A model generated the notes under the pieces. It was not told where the DNA came from. It made no database searches and worked only from the letters and a program-made list of their open reading frames with translations. From positions 1 through 54,590 of the forward strand of contig NZ_JAJBUX010000016.1 of NCBI RefSeq assembly GCF_020860125.1: a DNA stretch of 54,590 nt, read 5' to 3'. Each line of letters starts with the position of its first letter. The stretch's first letter is position 1. Positions 23,545-32,684 of this stretch are shown piece by piece. Source of the DNA: Cloacibacillus sp. Its GTDB lineage: Bacteria > Synergistota > Synergistia > Synergistales > Synergistaceae. The position numbers were made by a program, and so were the translations under genes.

Positions 23545-24825
23545 ATGGAAGCGGTTATTCTCTTCTCTCTGCTTATCGTAACGATCGGCCTGAGTATCCC
23601 GATCGGCATCACGCTCGGCCTCTCTACCGGCATCGCTATGTGGCTCACTTCGGATATCCCGATGGTGATGCTCGCGCAGAAGTCGGTGACGGGTCTCGAT
23701 TCTTTCCCGCTGCTCGCCATCCCCTTTTTCATCCTCGCGGGGGCGCTGATGTGCAACGGCGGTATTTCGCGCCGTCTTGTGAATCTCGCCGAGAGCCTCG
23801 TCGGTTATATCACAGGCGGCCTGGCGATGGTCACGGTGCTCGCATGTATGTTTTTCGCCGCGATCTCCGGTTCGGGACCGGCCACTGTCTCGGCGATCGG
23901 CTCTTTTATGATCCCCTCGATGAAGGAGCGCAAGTATGACGCGGGCTTCGCGGCGGCGATAACCGCGGCTGCGGGAACTATCGGCGTCATCATCCCGCCC
24001 TCTATACCCTTTGTCATTTACTGTATTGTCGCGCAGTGTTCGATCGGCGATATGTTTATCGCCGGGATCGTCCCCGGCGTCATGATCGGCGTTGCGCTGA
24101 TGCTGGTCTGTTACTGCACGGCGAAGAAGCGCCATTATGTAAGCGTTACGGAACGCCCGAAGTTCTCCACGGTGTGGAAGGCATTCAGAGAAGCCTTCTG
24201 GGCGCTGCTGGTGCCGGTCATCATCCTCGGCGGCATCTACGGCGGCATCTTCACGCCCACGGAGGCGGCGGTCGTCGCCGTCGTCTATTCGGTGCTCATC
24301 GGCAAGTTCGTCTATAAGGAGCTCGACGGCAAGACTCTCTATGAATGTCTGCGCACGACGGGGCTCATCAACGGCGCGACGGAGTTTATGATCGGTCTCT
24401 CAATGGCCTTCGCCAGTTACCTGGCGATGGCGCAGATACCGGCGCATATCGCCTCCTGGATGACGAGCCTCGCCCACAGCCCCTTCATCCTGCTGATGGT
24501 GATAAACGTCTTCCTGCTGGTGATCGGCTGCTTCGTGGACAACATCGCGGCGGTGATAATCCTCACGCCGATCCTGCTGCCGGTGGTAAAGACGATAGGG
24601 ATAGACCCCATCCACTTCGGACTGATAATCACAGTCAACCTGGCCTGCGGCTTCATCTCGCCGCCCTACGGGATAAACCTCTTCGTCGCCTCCGCCATCT
24701 CCGGCGAGAGCATCGAGGATATCTCTAAGGCCATTCTGCCCTCGTTCTTCGCGATGGTCGTCTGTCTGCTCCTCTTCACCTACTTCCCCATTTTTACTAT
24801 GGGGCTGCTTAATGTACTGAGATAA
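23545..24825 (+). CDS. dctM: TRAP transporter large permease (DctM), system 1
   Basis: A 426-residue membrane protein with about twelve hydrophobic segments, the ion-coupled transport subunit. Family landmarks are LDSFPLLAIPFFILAGALM, the FFAAISGSGPATVSAIG loop, GIIPPSIPFVIYC-like and GGIYGGIFTPTEAAVVAVVY. The start abuts the dctQ stop, with GGAGG just before it. It is probably co-transcribed onwards with the M20 amidohydrolase 30 bases downstream. Confidence 0.95.
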   Translation: MEAVILFSLLIVTIGLSIPIGITLGLSTGIAMWLTSDIPMVMLAQKSVTGLDSFPLLAIPFFILAGALMCNGGISRRLVNLAESLVGYITGGLAMVTVLACMFFAAISGSGPATVSAIGSFMIPSMKERKYDAGFAAAITAAAGTIGVIIPPSIPFVIYCIVAQCSIGDMFIAGIVPGVMIGVALMLVCYCTAKKRHYVSVTERPKFSTVWKAFREAFWALLVPVIILGGIYGGIFTPTEAAVVAVVYSVLIGKFVYKELDGKTLYECLRTTGLINGATEFMIGLSMAFASYLAMAQIPAHIASWMTSLAHSPFILLMVINVFLLVIGCFVDNIAAVIILTPILLPVVKTIGIDPIHFGLIITVNLACGFISPPYGINLFVASAISGESIEDISKAILPSFFAMVVCLLLFTYFPIFTMGLLNVLR

Positions 24826-24855
24826 AAAAACATCATATAAAAGGTGGTAGTCAAA

Positions 24856-26046
24856 ATGTCAAAACAGGCGTTCGAAAAGGCACATTGCTATCTTTCTCAA
24901 AAAAGGGCGGAGATGACGGCCTTCAGCGATTATCTCGCGGCCCATCCGGAGCTGTCACAGGAGGAGTATGAGTCCAGCAGATTGATGGCTGAAAAATTAC
25001 TCGGCGCCGGATTTTCCGTAGAGTATCCCTATCTGGGGCTGCCTACCGCTTTCAAAGCCGTAAAGGCTTCGCCCGCCTGCACGCAAAAAAAGCCTGTGGT
25101 CGCAATTATGGCGGAGTACGACGCGCTGCCGGAAATCGGCCACGGCTGCGGGCATAATCTCCACGGCACGATGGCCCTCTACGCGGGGTTGGCCGTTGGG
25201 GAGGCGATCGGCGAAACAGCGGGAGAGATCCGCGTCATCGGTACGCCCGCTGAGGAGACTGACGGAGCAAAGGTTCAAATGGCGGACGCCGGAATCTTTG
25301 ACGATGTCGACCTTGCCTTTATGTTTCATTCCTACGCCGGCGAGAGCTTCGCCGATTACAGGGCGCTTGGCATCGACGGGCTTGAATTTACATTTACCGG
25401 ACAGACTTCCCACTCCGCGGCGTCGCCGTGGAAGGGGCGAAGCGCGCAGAACGGGATGCTTCTCTTTATGGACGGCCTCAATATGCTCCGGCTGCATATG
25501 CATGACTACTGCAGGATGCACGCCATAATAAAGGAGGTCAGAGGCGCCGTGAACATAATCCCGGACCTCGCAGTGTGCCAGGTCGAGACGCGGGCTCCTG
25601 ACAAGGCGATGCTTGTCGGACTGACCGAGGCGGTGATCAACTGTGCGAAGGGCTGCGCCGCCGCTGTAAATACGGAGGTGTCGTGGAAGAAATTTATGAA
25701 AAGTTTTGACTCGATGCTGCCCAACCTCGCCGCGGAGCTGCTCGCAGAGAAGACTATGGCGGAATATGGCGTCATATGTACGAAAAACCACCTCCCCACG
25801 GGGTCGACAGACGTCGGTAACGTCTCCTACAGATGCCCGGCCATACAGCCTGAACTGGCGGTAACGGAAGAAAAGCTCGACCTCCATACGCGCGGGTTCG
25901 CTTTAGCGACGACCAGCGAAGATGGACATTCCGCCCTCGTCAAGGGCGCGGCCATAATGGCTGACATCGCCCTAAAGGTACTTACAGACAAAAGCTTGAG
26001 AGAAGATATCCGCGCGGAATTTGAGTCAAAGATCTCCGCATTGTAA
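24856..26046 (+). CDS. M20-family amidohydrolase (PM20D2/AbgB-like), paralogue 1
   Basis: A 396-residue cytoplasmic metallo-amidohydrolase. The bimetal site is visible: MAEYDALPEIGHGCGHNLHG (bridging Asp and His ligands), then VIGTPAEETDGAK with the general base Glu pair. A later FHSYAGES His and a C-terminal STDVGNVSYRCPA complete the set. The dimerisation domain lies between about 180 and 300. Relatives split p-aminobenzoyl-glutamate, N-acyl amino acids or dipeptides such as beta-alanyl-lysine. ATG 24856 follows AAAGGTGG; an upstream GTG (24844) overlaps that site. It is very similar to the protein at 27672-28859, so the two arose by duplication. Confidence 0.9.
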   Translation: MSKQAFEKAHCYLSQKRAEMTAFSDYLAAHPELSQEEYESSRLMAEKLLGAGFSVEYPYLGLPTAFKAVKASPACTQKKPVVAIMAEYDALPEIGHGCGHNLHGTMALYAGLAVGEAIGETAGEIRVIGTPAEETDGAKVQMADAGIFDDVDLAFMFHSYAGESFADYRALGIDGLEFTFTGQTSHSAASPWKGRSAQNGMLLFMDGLNMLRLHMHDYCRMHAIIKEVRGAVNIIPDLAVCQVETRAPDKAMLVGLTEAVINCAKGCAAAVNTEVSWKKFMKSFDSMLPNLAAELLAEKTMAEYGVICTKNHLPTGSTDVGNVSYRCPAIQPELAVTEEKLDLHTRGFALATTSEDGHSALVKGAAIMADIALKVLTDKSLREDIRAEFESKISAL

Positions 26047-26150
26047 GCCACAGAGGCCGGCACCGATAATTTATTCCGCCGTTTCCGTGCATAGTGAAGG
26101 AACATGTTTTTAGGAAAAGGAAAAATTTATTACAATGAGGGGTGTTTCTT

Positions 26151-27551
26151 ATGACAAAATCATCAATGAAGTTAAAACTTAAGGTGCCTGACACATATGT
26201 ATTGCTTTTCCTCATAATTTTAGTGGCGGCGCTGGCCTCGTGGCTCCTTCCGGCAGGAGAATTCCAGCGGGCGGAGAACGCCGCAGGGCGGCTTACAATA
26301 ATACCGGGGACATATCACAACATCACGCAGACGCCTGTAATGCCGTTCGATACACTTATAGCCGTGGAAAAAGGGCTGATAAACGCCGCCAGCACCGTAT
26401 TTTTCGTGTTTATCTCCTATGCCTCGCTGATGATAATCATCGCCTCCGGCGCCATCCACGCCGGGATCTCCAGAATGCTCCAGATGACGCGTGATAAATA
26501 CCGTATTTTCATAATCCCTATATTTGTCTTTCTCTTCGCGTTTGCCGGTGGAACATACGGTATGTTTGAAGAGGCGCTCAGCTTCACCCCCATATTCGTG
26601 GGGCTCGCGATAGCCCTTGGCTATGACGCGGTGACGGGGATGGCGATCGTGGCGATGGGCGTCGGACTCGGTTACAGCGGTTCGTTCACCAACCCCTTCA
26701 ATGTCGGCATCGCGCAGCAGTTTGCGGAGCTGCCGCTCTTCTCCGGCATCGCATACCGCTTATTCTGCTGGTTCGTAATGTGCGTGACAAGCATCGCCCT
26801 CATCATGCACTATGCCACAAAGGTAAAGAGGAATCCCCAGTCAAGCGCCGTATACGGCATCGAATGCGGCGACTTCGGATTGGACCAGTCCCACCTCGCG
26901 AATCTCGAAATGACTGGGCGTCACAAGCTGATACTCCTCACCGGAGGCGCCACGATCGTCATTATGGTCATCTCCGTCCTCAAATGGGGATGGTATCTTG
27001 ATGAACTCGCGGGGCTTCTCCTGGGTATGGGAATATTATGCGGCTTCATAGCCGGCTGGGGACCGAACAAGATCGCTAAGACAATGGCGGCGGGATTCAA
27101 AGATATCGCCTACGGCGCGATGATGATAGGTATAGCGAGAGGAATACTGATCATCCTGCAGCAGGGAAATATCGTAGACACCGTCATCAACGGGATGTTC
27201 ATCCCGCTTTCGACGATGCCTAAATGGCTCGCCGGAATCGGTATGCTCTTCGTACAGACTCTTATAAATTTCTTCATCCCCTCGGGATCGGGACAGGCCG
27301 CGACGACAATGCCGATCATGGCGCCTCTGTCGGACTTACTGGGAATATCACGTCAGGTCGCCGTACTCGCCTTCCAGTTTGGAGACGGCCTCTCAAATAT
27401 TCTGTGGCCGACGGCGTTTGCCGCCGTATTCTGCGGCGTGGCAAATATCCCCTATGCCAAATGGATGAAATGGTTTATTCCAAGGTTCTGTATCATCTTT
27501 TGCATTCAAGCCGCTCTGATAGTTATCGCGATAATGATCGACTATCGGTAG
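26151..27551 (+). CDS. YfcC-family permease (amino acid / peptide uptake candidate)
   Basis: A 466-residue polytopic membrane protein with about twelve hydrophobic segments, resembling the YfcC/ArcD-like group of the ion transporter superfamily. Recognisable parts are the VPDTYVLLFLIILVAALASWLLPAGEF start and the repeated Gly/Asn-rich re-entrant segments (GGTYGMFEEALSF; FFIPSGSGQAATTMPIMAPLSDLLG). The second of these matches the SGSGQAxxxMPIMxPL signature of this family. ATG 26151 follows GAGGGGTG; a GTG at 26142 overlaps it. It is sandwiched between two M20 amidohydrolases, so it probably imports their shared substrate, perhaps an N-acylated amino acid or dipeptide. Confidence 0.85.
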   Translation: MTKSSMKLKLKVPDTYVLLFLIILVAALASWLLPAGEFQRAENAAGRLTIIPGTYHNITQTPVMPFDTLIAVEKGLINAASTVFFVFISYASLMIIIASGAIHAGISRMLQMTRDKYRIFIIPIFVFLFAFAGGTYGMFEEALSFTPIFVGLAIALGYDAVTGMAIVAMGVGLGYSGSFTNPFNVGIAQQFAELPLFSGIAYRLFCWFVMCVTSIALIMHYATKVKRNPQSSAVYGIECGDFGLDQSHLANLEMTGRHKLILLTGGATIVIMVISVLKWGWYLDELAGLLLGMGILCGFIAGWGPNKIAKTMAAGFKDIAYGAMMIGIARGILIILQQGNIVDTVINGMFIPLSTMPKWLAGIGMLFVQTLINFFIPSGSGQAATTMPIMAPLSDLLGISRQVAVLAFQFGDGLSNILWPTAFAAVFCGVANIPYAKWMKWFIPRFCIIFCIQAALIVIAIMIDYR

Positions 27552-27671
27552 CAAAAAGGAGGAGCAGAGGCTCCGGCTCCTATATAAAATTTGTTCCGTC
27601 TGAATATTCGGTTGTATCAGTCTTAATAATGGTAAAATAAGAAAAAATACTCATTAAGGTAGATGATACCG

Positions 27672-28859
27672 ATGTCAAAAGAGGCATTCAGCCGGGCGCA
27701 AAGCTATATCACGGAGAAAGCCGGCGAGATGGCGGTTTTCTCCGATTATCTCGCAGCTCATCCCGAGCTGTCGGAAGAGGAGTATGAGACAAGCCGCATG
27801 ATGGCGGACAAGCTCCGCGAGGCGGGATTCGCCGTCGAATACCCCTATATTGGGCTGCCCACCGCCTTTATCGGGAAGAAGATCTCTCCCGACGGAGAGT
27901 CCTCCGGCAGGCCGGTCGTCGCGGTGATGGTCGAGTACGACGCGCTGCCGGAGATCGGACACGCCTGCGGCCATAATCTGCACGGAACAATGGCGCTCTA
28001 CGCCGGTATGGCAATAGGCGAAGCGATGGGGGACCTCGTCGGCGAGCTGCGCGTCGTCGGCACCCCGGCGGAGGAGACTGACGGCGCGAAGATACGTATG
28101 GCCGACGAGGGCGTATTTGACGACGTTGATTTCGCAATAATGTTCCACTCCTTCGCGGGAGAGAGTTTCGCCGACTACCGTTCTCTCGGCATCGACGGGC
28201 TGGATTTCACCTTTACGGGGCAGACCTCGCACTCGGCGGCCTCCCCCTGGCGCGGCCGAAGCGCCCAGAGCGGGATGCTGCTCTTCATCGACGCGCTGAA
28301 TATGCTGCGCATCCACATGCACGACTACTGCCGTCTCGCCGCCTACATTACGGAGGTCAAGGGCGCGGTGAACATCATCCCTGACCGCGCCGTATGCCGC
28401 GTCGAGGCGCGCGCCCCGGAGCAGAGCATACAGCGCGAGCTGACCGCCGCCGTGCTGGAATGCGCGCGCGGCGCGGCGATCGCGACGCGCACCGAAGTAA
28501 GCTGGAAGAATTTCGAGGGCAGCTTCGCGCCGATGCTGCCGAACCTCACGGCAGAAAAGCTAGCAGAGGAGACGATGGTGGAGTATGGCGTCATCTGCAC
28601 AAAGGGACACCCCGCAACCGGTTCTACCGACGTCGGCAACGTCTCATACCGCTGCCCCGCGATACAGCCGGAATTCGCGATAACGCCGCGCAGCCTTGAT
28701 CTCCACACGCGGGAATTCGCCGCGGCGACCACCGCGGAGGAGGGACACGAGGCTCTCGTCAAAGGCGCACGCGTCATCGCCGATATCTGTCTGAAGGTAT
28801 TCACCGACGATGACCTGAGAAAAAAGATAAAAGCGGAATTTGAGGCGGCGAAGAGATAA
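27672..28859 (+). CDS. M20-family amidohydrolase (PM20D2/AbgB-like), paralogue 2
   Basis: A 395-residue metallo-amidohydrolase nearly collinear with the 24856 protein; by eye well over half of all residues are identical, without gaps over long stretches. All metal and catalytic motifs are kept: VEYDALPEIGHACGHNLHG, VGTPAEETDGAK, FHSFAGES and STDVGNVSYRCPA. The start is set at ATG 27672 to match the paralogue's MSK start; an upstream ATG at 27663 sits too close to AAGGTAG. Its third-codon GC is higher than that of paralogue 1, suggesting some independent history. It is likely the last gene of the cluster. Confidence 0.9.
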   Translation: MSKEAFSRAQSYITEKAGEMAVFSDYLAAHPELSEEEYETSRMMADKLREAGFAVEYPYIGLPTAFIGKKISPDGESSGRPVVAVMVEYDALPEIGHACGHNLHGTMALYAGMAIGEAMGDLVGELRVVGTPAEETDGAKIRMADEGVFDDVDFAIMFHSFAGESFADYRSLGIDGLDFTFTGQTSHSAASPWRGRSAQSGMLLFIDALNMLRIHMHDYCRLAAYITEVKGAVNIIPDRAVCRVEARAPEQSIQRELTAAVLECARGAAIATRTEVSWKNFEGSFAPMLPNLTAEKLAEETMVEYGVICTKGHPATGSTDVGNVSYRCPAIQPEFAITPRSLDLHTREFAAATTAEEGHEALVKGARVIADICLKVFTDDDLRKKIKAEFEAAKR

Positions 28860-28880
28860 CTTCAAAGCAGGCATATGAAA

Positions 28881-28968
28881 ACGGAGCCGGTCCAGGCTGA
28901 CGGCTCCGTCTCTCATGCTACAATATCAGCAGCCCTCCGCGAGCCTCAGCTGTTGGCGGCGCGGAGGG
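28881..28968 (+). repeat. Two tandem hairpins between M20 and M13 genes
   Basis: ACGGAGCCG (28881-28889) pairs with CGGCTCCGT (28901-28909). CCCTCCGCG (28933-28941) pairs with CGCGGAGGG (28960-28968). Neither is followed by a clear U-run. The first may end the M20 transcript weakly. The second lies just ahead of the M13 start and could form a leader structure. Confidence 0.5.
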
Positions 28969-28997
28969 TTAGAGCAGACACGATGGAGGTAGAATAA

Positions 28998-31031
28998 ATG
29001 ATCAGATCATGGACCGGCGCATTTAAGTGCGCTCTGTTACTCGCCGCCGCGTTTTTCTGCGCTGCCGGCGGCGCGGAGGCGGCGTGGGTCAATTCGGACA
29101 TCGCCGATTTTCCCGCCGGCGCGAAGGCGCCCGCATACCGCGACGATTTTCACCGCGCGGTGAACCACGACTGGCTTTCGAAGGTTAAGATACGCAAGGG
29201 AGAGGCCAGCGTCGACTCTTTTTCGGAGAGGTCGGACGAGGTGGAGGCGCAGATAAAGAAACTGTTCAAAGACCGTTCGCTGAACAGCCACGAGGCGGCG
29301 CTGGTGCAGAAATTTCACGGCATGCTGCGCGACTGGAAGAGCCGCGATCGTCTGGGGATAGAACCGGTGATGCCATACGTCAAACGCATCGAGGACATCA
29401 AAGATATGGAGGGGCTGACAGCCTACCTGACCGACAGCCGTGTTCCGCACTTTGGCTCACGGCTCTTCAACGTCGGAGTGACGGAGGACAACCGCGACGC
29501 GACAAACTACACGGTGGAGATCGCCCCGACGGAGCTGCTGCTGGCGGACGCCGACGAGTACCGGGCAAAGGTGCTGAGTCCATACGCAAAGCGCCGCAAG
29601 GCGGCTAACGATGAATACATCGTTAAGCTGCTGCAAAAGGCGGGATACGACAGAAACCGGGCCGAGGCGATGAACGAGGGGCTCTTCCGCGTCGAGAATA
29701 AACTCGCGGCGCAGGCTATGGGGCTTAAGGAGCTCTATTCGCCGGAGGCACTGGCCGCCATTTATAACGTGCGGACAAAGGAACAGCTGGCCAGGGCTTC
29801 GGGCAATTTTCCGCTTACGGCGGTAATCGACTCGCTGGGTTACGGTGACAGCCGCGAGTTCGTCCTCACGGAGCCAAAATGGCTCGACTCCATGAACGAA
29901 CTCTACCGCCCGGAGAACCTTGAAGACATAAAAAGTTACCTCATCACCATGACACTGTTTTCAACGGCTAGGCTGCTGGACCATGAGGCATACGATTTGA
30001 GCGTGGAGCGTGGAAACGCAGTGATGGGCAGCAGCGGCGTGATCCCGGATGACAAGTACGCCTACAAAATGGTCTCAGCCTACCTCGGAGAACCGCTCGG
30101 CAGGCTATACGTGGGAAGATACGCCGACCCCAGGACAAAGGTCCGGATCGAAGAATTTATTGCGAAGGTGGTCGATTATTACCGGAACATGCTGCATGGC
30201 GAGAGCTGGCTGTCGGAGAGCACGCGAAACAAGGCAATAAGCAAGCTCGACAATCTTACGGTGCGCGTATCCCATCCCGATAAGTGGGAGGATTTTTCAG
30301 CGCTGGACTTTAAGGATACGAAAGATGGAGGCAATCTAGTGGAAGCTGTCGCCGCCATCGCCGATTTTGAACGTCTGCGTGACGTCAAGCGGGTAAATAC
30401 AAAGGTGGATAAGAGCGAATGGCCCCTCAATCCGCAGGAGGTCAATGCTTGCTATTCGGCCAATGACAACTCGATCAACATCCCCATCGGCATTCTTGGC
30501 GGTGCCTTCTATTCGCCCAAGGGCGGCGAAGAGGAATTGCTCGGAGGTATCGGCATGATAATCGGGCACGAGATAACCCACGCCTTCGACACAAACGGCT
30601 CGCAGTTCGATGAGAACGGCAACTTCGTCAACTGGTGGACGGAGGCGGACCGCAAAGCCTTCGATAAACGCGCGAAGAAGATCAGCGACTACTTCTCCAC
30701 GCTGGAGGTTCTGCCAGGAGTGAAGGCCGACGGCGAGCAGGTGCTCGGCGAGGCGATCGCCGACCTAGGCGGCCTCTCCTGCGTGACGGCAATCGGCCGC
30801 GGCGTGCCGGGATTTGATTTTTCAGAGTTTTTCAAAGCCTACGCCAAACTGTGGCGCAACCGCAAGACCAAGGAGGCGGAGGAACAACGTATAAAAGAGG
30901 ACGTCCACCCGCTTTCCTATCTGCGCACAAATGTAAACGTCCAGCAGATACCGGAGTTTTACACCGCCTTCGGCGTCAAGCCCGGCGACGGCATGTACCT
31001 CGCGCCGGAAGAGAGGATCGCGCTCTGGTAG
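28998..31031 (+). CDS. Exported M13-family zinc metallopeptidase (PepO/neprilysin-like)
   Basis: A 677-residue endopeptidase with an N-terminal signal peptide (cleavage near AEA-AW) and no lipobox, so probably periplasmic. Zinc ligands are HEITH (524-528) and Glu585 in GEAIADLGG. The substrate-binding NACYSANDNSINIPIGIL and the C-terminal PGDGMYLAPEERIALW are canonical. Length matches bacterial PepO-type enzymes (about 630-680). It would cut oligopeptides and feed amino acids or dipeptides to the adjacent importers. The gene has its own ATG behind GATGGAGG and ends in a strong shared terminator. Confidence 0.95.
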   Translation: MIRSWTGAFKCALLLAAAFFCAAGGAEAAWVNSDIADFPAGAKAPAYRDDFHRAVNHDWLSKVKIRKGEASVDSFSERSDEVEAQIKKLFKDRSLNSHEAALVQKFHGMLRDWKSRDRLGIEPVMPYVKRIEDIKDMEGLTAYLTDSRVPHFGSRLFNVGVTEDNRDATNYTVEIAPTELLLADADEYRAKVLSPYAKRRKAANDEYIVKLLQKAGYDRNRAEAMNEGLFRVENKLAAQAMGLKELYSPEALAAIYNVRTKEQLARASGNFPLTAVIDSLGYGDSREFVLTEPKWLDSMNELYRPENLEDIKSYLITMTLFSTARLLDHEAYDLSVERGNAVMGSSGVIPDDKYAYKMVSAYLGEPLGRLYVGRYADPRTKVRIEEFIAKVVDYYRNMLHGESWLSESTRNKAISKLDNLTVRVSHPDKWEDFSALDFKDTKDGGNLVEAVAAIADFERLRDVKRVNTKVDKSEWPLNPQEVNACYSANDNSINIPIGILGGAFYSPKGGEEELLGGIGMIIGHEITHAFDTNGSQFDENGNFVNWWTEADRKAFDKRAKKISDYFSTLEVLPGVKADGEQVLGEAIADLGGLSCVTAIGRGVPGFDFSEFFKAYAKLWRNRKTKEAEEQRIKEDVHPLSYLRTNVNVQQIPEFYTAFGVKPGDGMYLAPEERIALW

Positions 31032-31069
31032 CGTCAAGCGGCAACTGACGGCAGCGCTCCCAAAAACAA

Positions 31070-31102
31070 AAGAACCTCCGCCGGTCACCGGCGGAGGTTC
31101 TT
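31070..31102. terminator. Bidirectional terminator between M13 peptidase and livF
   Basis: A perfect 15-base stem (31070-31084 with 31088-31102) with a 3-base loop. On the minus strand it is followed by TTTTGTTTTTG, on the plus strand by a shorter CTTTA. It separates two convergent transcription units. Confidence 0.9.
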
Positions 31103-31126
31103 CTTTATGAAAAAATTATTGTCCGT

Positions 31127-31831
31127 CTATCCGCCTAGGTAGGCGCTGACGACGCGCGGGTCGCGTAGCAGCTCTTCGCCGGGCCCCTGAAGGGTGATCT
31201 CCCCCACCTCAAGAACATAGGCGTAGTCGGCGATCTTGAGCGCCGCGAAGGCGTTCTGCTCGACTAGCAGCACCGTCTTTCCCTCTTGGTTTATACGTTC
31301 GATAATGCCGAAGACCTCTTCGACGAGTATCGGCGCAAGCCCCATCGAGGGTTCGTCGAACATTATCAGCTCCGGGTCGCTCATCAGCGCGCGTCCGACG
31401 GCCAGCATCTGCTGTTCGCCGCCGGAGAGGGTACCGCCCTTCTGCCAGGAGCGTTCGCGCAGGCGCGGAAACAGAGAGAAGGCGCGTTCGATCCCGGCAT
31501 CCTCCTCTTCCCTGTTCTTGCAGCTGTAGCCGCCGAGCTTGAGGTTCTCCAGCACGGTGAGATGCGGAAATATCCGGCGTCCCTCGGGACAGAGCGCGAT
31601 GCCGCGTTCAAGGACATGTTCGGGGTTGAGCCCCAGCAGGTGCTTCTCCTTCCAGGTGACACTGCCGCTTTTGTTCCGCACCAGCCCCGCGATCGCGCGC
31701 AGCGTACTGCTCTTGCCCGCGCCGTTCGCGCCGATCAGCGTGACGATCCTGCCTACCGGCACGTCGAGGGATATGCCGCGCAGCGCCTGTATGCCGCCAT
31801 AATTTACGGAGAGGTTTTCTACTTTAAGCAT
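31127..31831 (-). CDS. livF: Branched-chain amino acid ABC transporter ATPase
   Basis: A 234-residue ABC ATPase. Walker A GANGAGKSS, signature LSGGEQQML, Walker B LIMFDEPSMGLAP and the H-loop segment LLVEQNA are all intact and typical of LivF. The open frame continues 58 codons upstream into livG sequence, but MLKVENLSVNYGG at 31831 is the natural start and gives normal length. It begins one base after the livG stop (TAGTATG arrangement), indicating coupling. It is the last gene of livKHMGF. Confidence 0.96.
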   Translation of the reverse strand: MLKVENLSVNYGGIQALRGISLDVPVGRIVTLIGANGAGKSSTLRAIAGLVRNKSGSVTWKEKHLLGLNPEHVLERGIALCPEGRRIFPHLTVLENLKLGGYSCKNREEEDAGIERAFSLFPRLRERSWQKGGTLSGGEQQMLAVGRALMSDPELIMFDEPSMGLAPILVEEVFGIIERINQEGKTVLLVEQNAFAALKIADYAYVLEVGEITLQGPGEELLRDPRVVSAYLGG

Positions 31832-31832
31832 A

Positions 31833-32684
31833 CTATTTTTCCTCCGTTTCGCCGTCAGGCGAAGTTTCCAGTTTACCTTCGGGGGCCGGCACGCGGATGC
31901 CTTCGCCACCCGCGACGGCCTCTTTACCGAGATAGGCCTCGATGACCTTCGGGTTGGCGCGGATCTCCGCCGGCGTCCCCTCGGCGATAAGCTGGCCGTA
32001 GTCAAGCACGCGTATCCACTCGGAGACGCCCATAACTACCTTCATGTCATGTTCTATCATTAGGATGGTAACCTTGAACCGGTCACGTATACTTCTTATA
32101 AAATCCATCAGCTCCTGACTCTCCTGCGGGTTCATGCCCGCCACTGGTTCGTCGAGCAGCAGCAGCTTAGGGCCGGTCGCGAGGGCGCGCGCTATCTCCA
32201 GCCGCCGCTGCGCGCCGTAGGGCAGCCCTGTGGCGATCTCGCCCGCAAGCTTGTCAAGCCCCACAGCCTCAAGCAACTCCATGGAGCGCCCGCGTATCTC
32301 GCGCTCCTCGCGGCGGAATATCGGCAGGTAAAGCGGCGCGCTCCACCAGGGAGCCTTCTGCCGCAACCAGCAGGCGGTCATGACATTCTGCAGCACGGTG
32401 CCGCCGGTGAAAAGGCGGATGTTCTGGAAGGTGCGCGCGATACCGGTCTTGCAGACAATATGCGGCTCCAGCGACGTGATATCCTCGCCGTCAAATATCA
32501 CGCGTCCGGAGGTCGGCTTATAGAAACCGGTGATTATGTTAAAACAGGTGGTCTTTCCCGCGCCGTTGGGGCCGATCAGGCTCGTTATCGAGCCCCGCTC
32601 GACCTCTATCGTAAAGCCGCTGACGGCGGTGAGGCCGCCGAACTTGATCATGACGTCCTCGGTCTTCAGTATCGTATCAGCCAT
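31833..32684 (-). CDS. livG: Branched-chain amino acid ABC transporter ATPase
   Basis: A 283-residue ABC ATPase with Walker A GPNGAGKTT, signature LPYGAQRRLEIARAL (the LivG variant of LSGGQ) and Walker B LLLLDEPVAGMNP. The C-terminus extends about 25 residues beyond usual LivG proteins with a Gly/Glu/Pro-rich tail of unknown purpose (VAGGEGIRVPAPEGKLE...). ATG 32684 after a G-rich site is preferred over an upstream extension from 32753. It overlaps the end of livM by eight bases. Confidence 0.95.
   Translation of the reverse strand: MADTILKTEDVMIKFGGLTAVSGFTIEVERGSITSLIGPNGAGKTTCFNIITGFYKPTSGRVIFDGEDITSLEPHIVCKTGIARTFQNIRLFTGGTVLQNVMTACWLRQKAPWWSAPLYLPIFRREEREIRGRSMELLEAVGLDKLAGEIATGLPYGAQRRLEIARALATGPKLLLLDEPVAGMNPQESQELMDFIRSIRDRFKVTILMIEHDMKVVMGVSEWIRVLDYGQLIAEGTPAEIRANPKVIEAYLGKEAVAGGEGIRVPAPEGKLETSPDGETEEK

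Noticed and set aside
23140..24135. Open frame of 331 codons on the minus strand across dctQ/dctM
   Set aside because: Its product is a low-complexity Arg/Asp/His-rich string, antisense to clear TRAP permease genes.
24997..25887. Open frame of 296 codons antisense to M20 paralogue 1
   Set aside because: No homology pattern or ribosome site; a matching shadow exists in paralogue 2, showing it follows from the sense coding.
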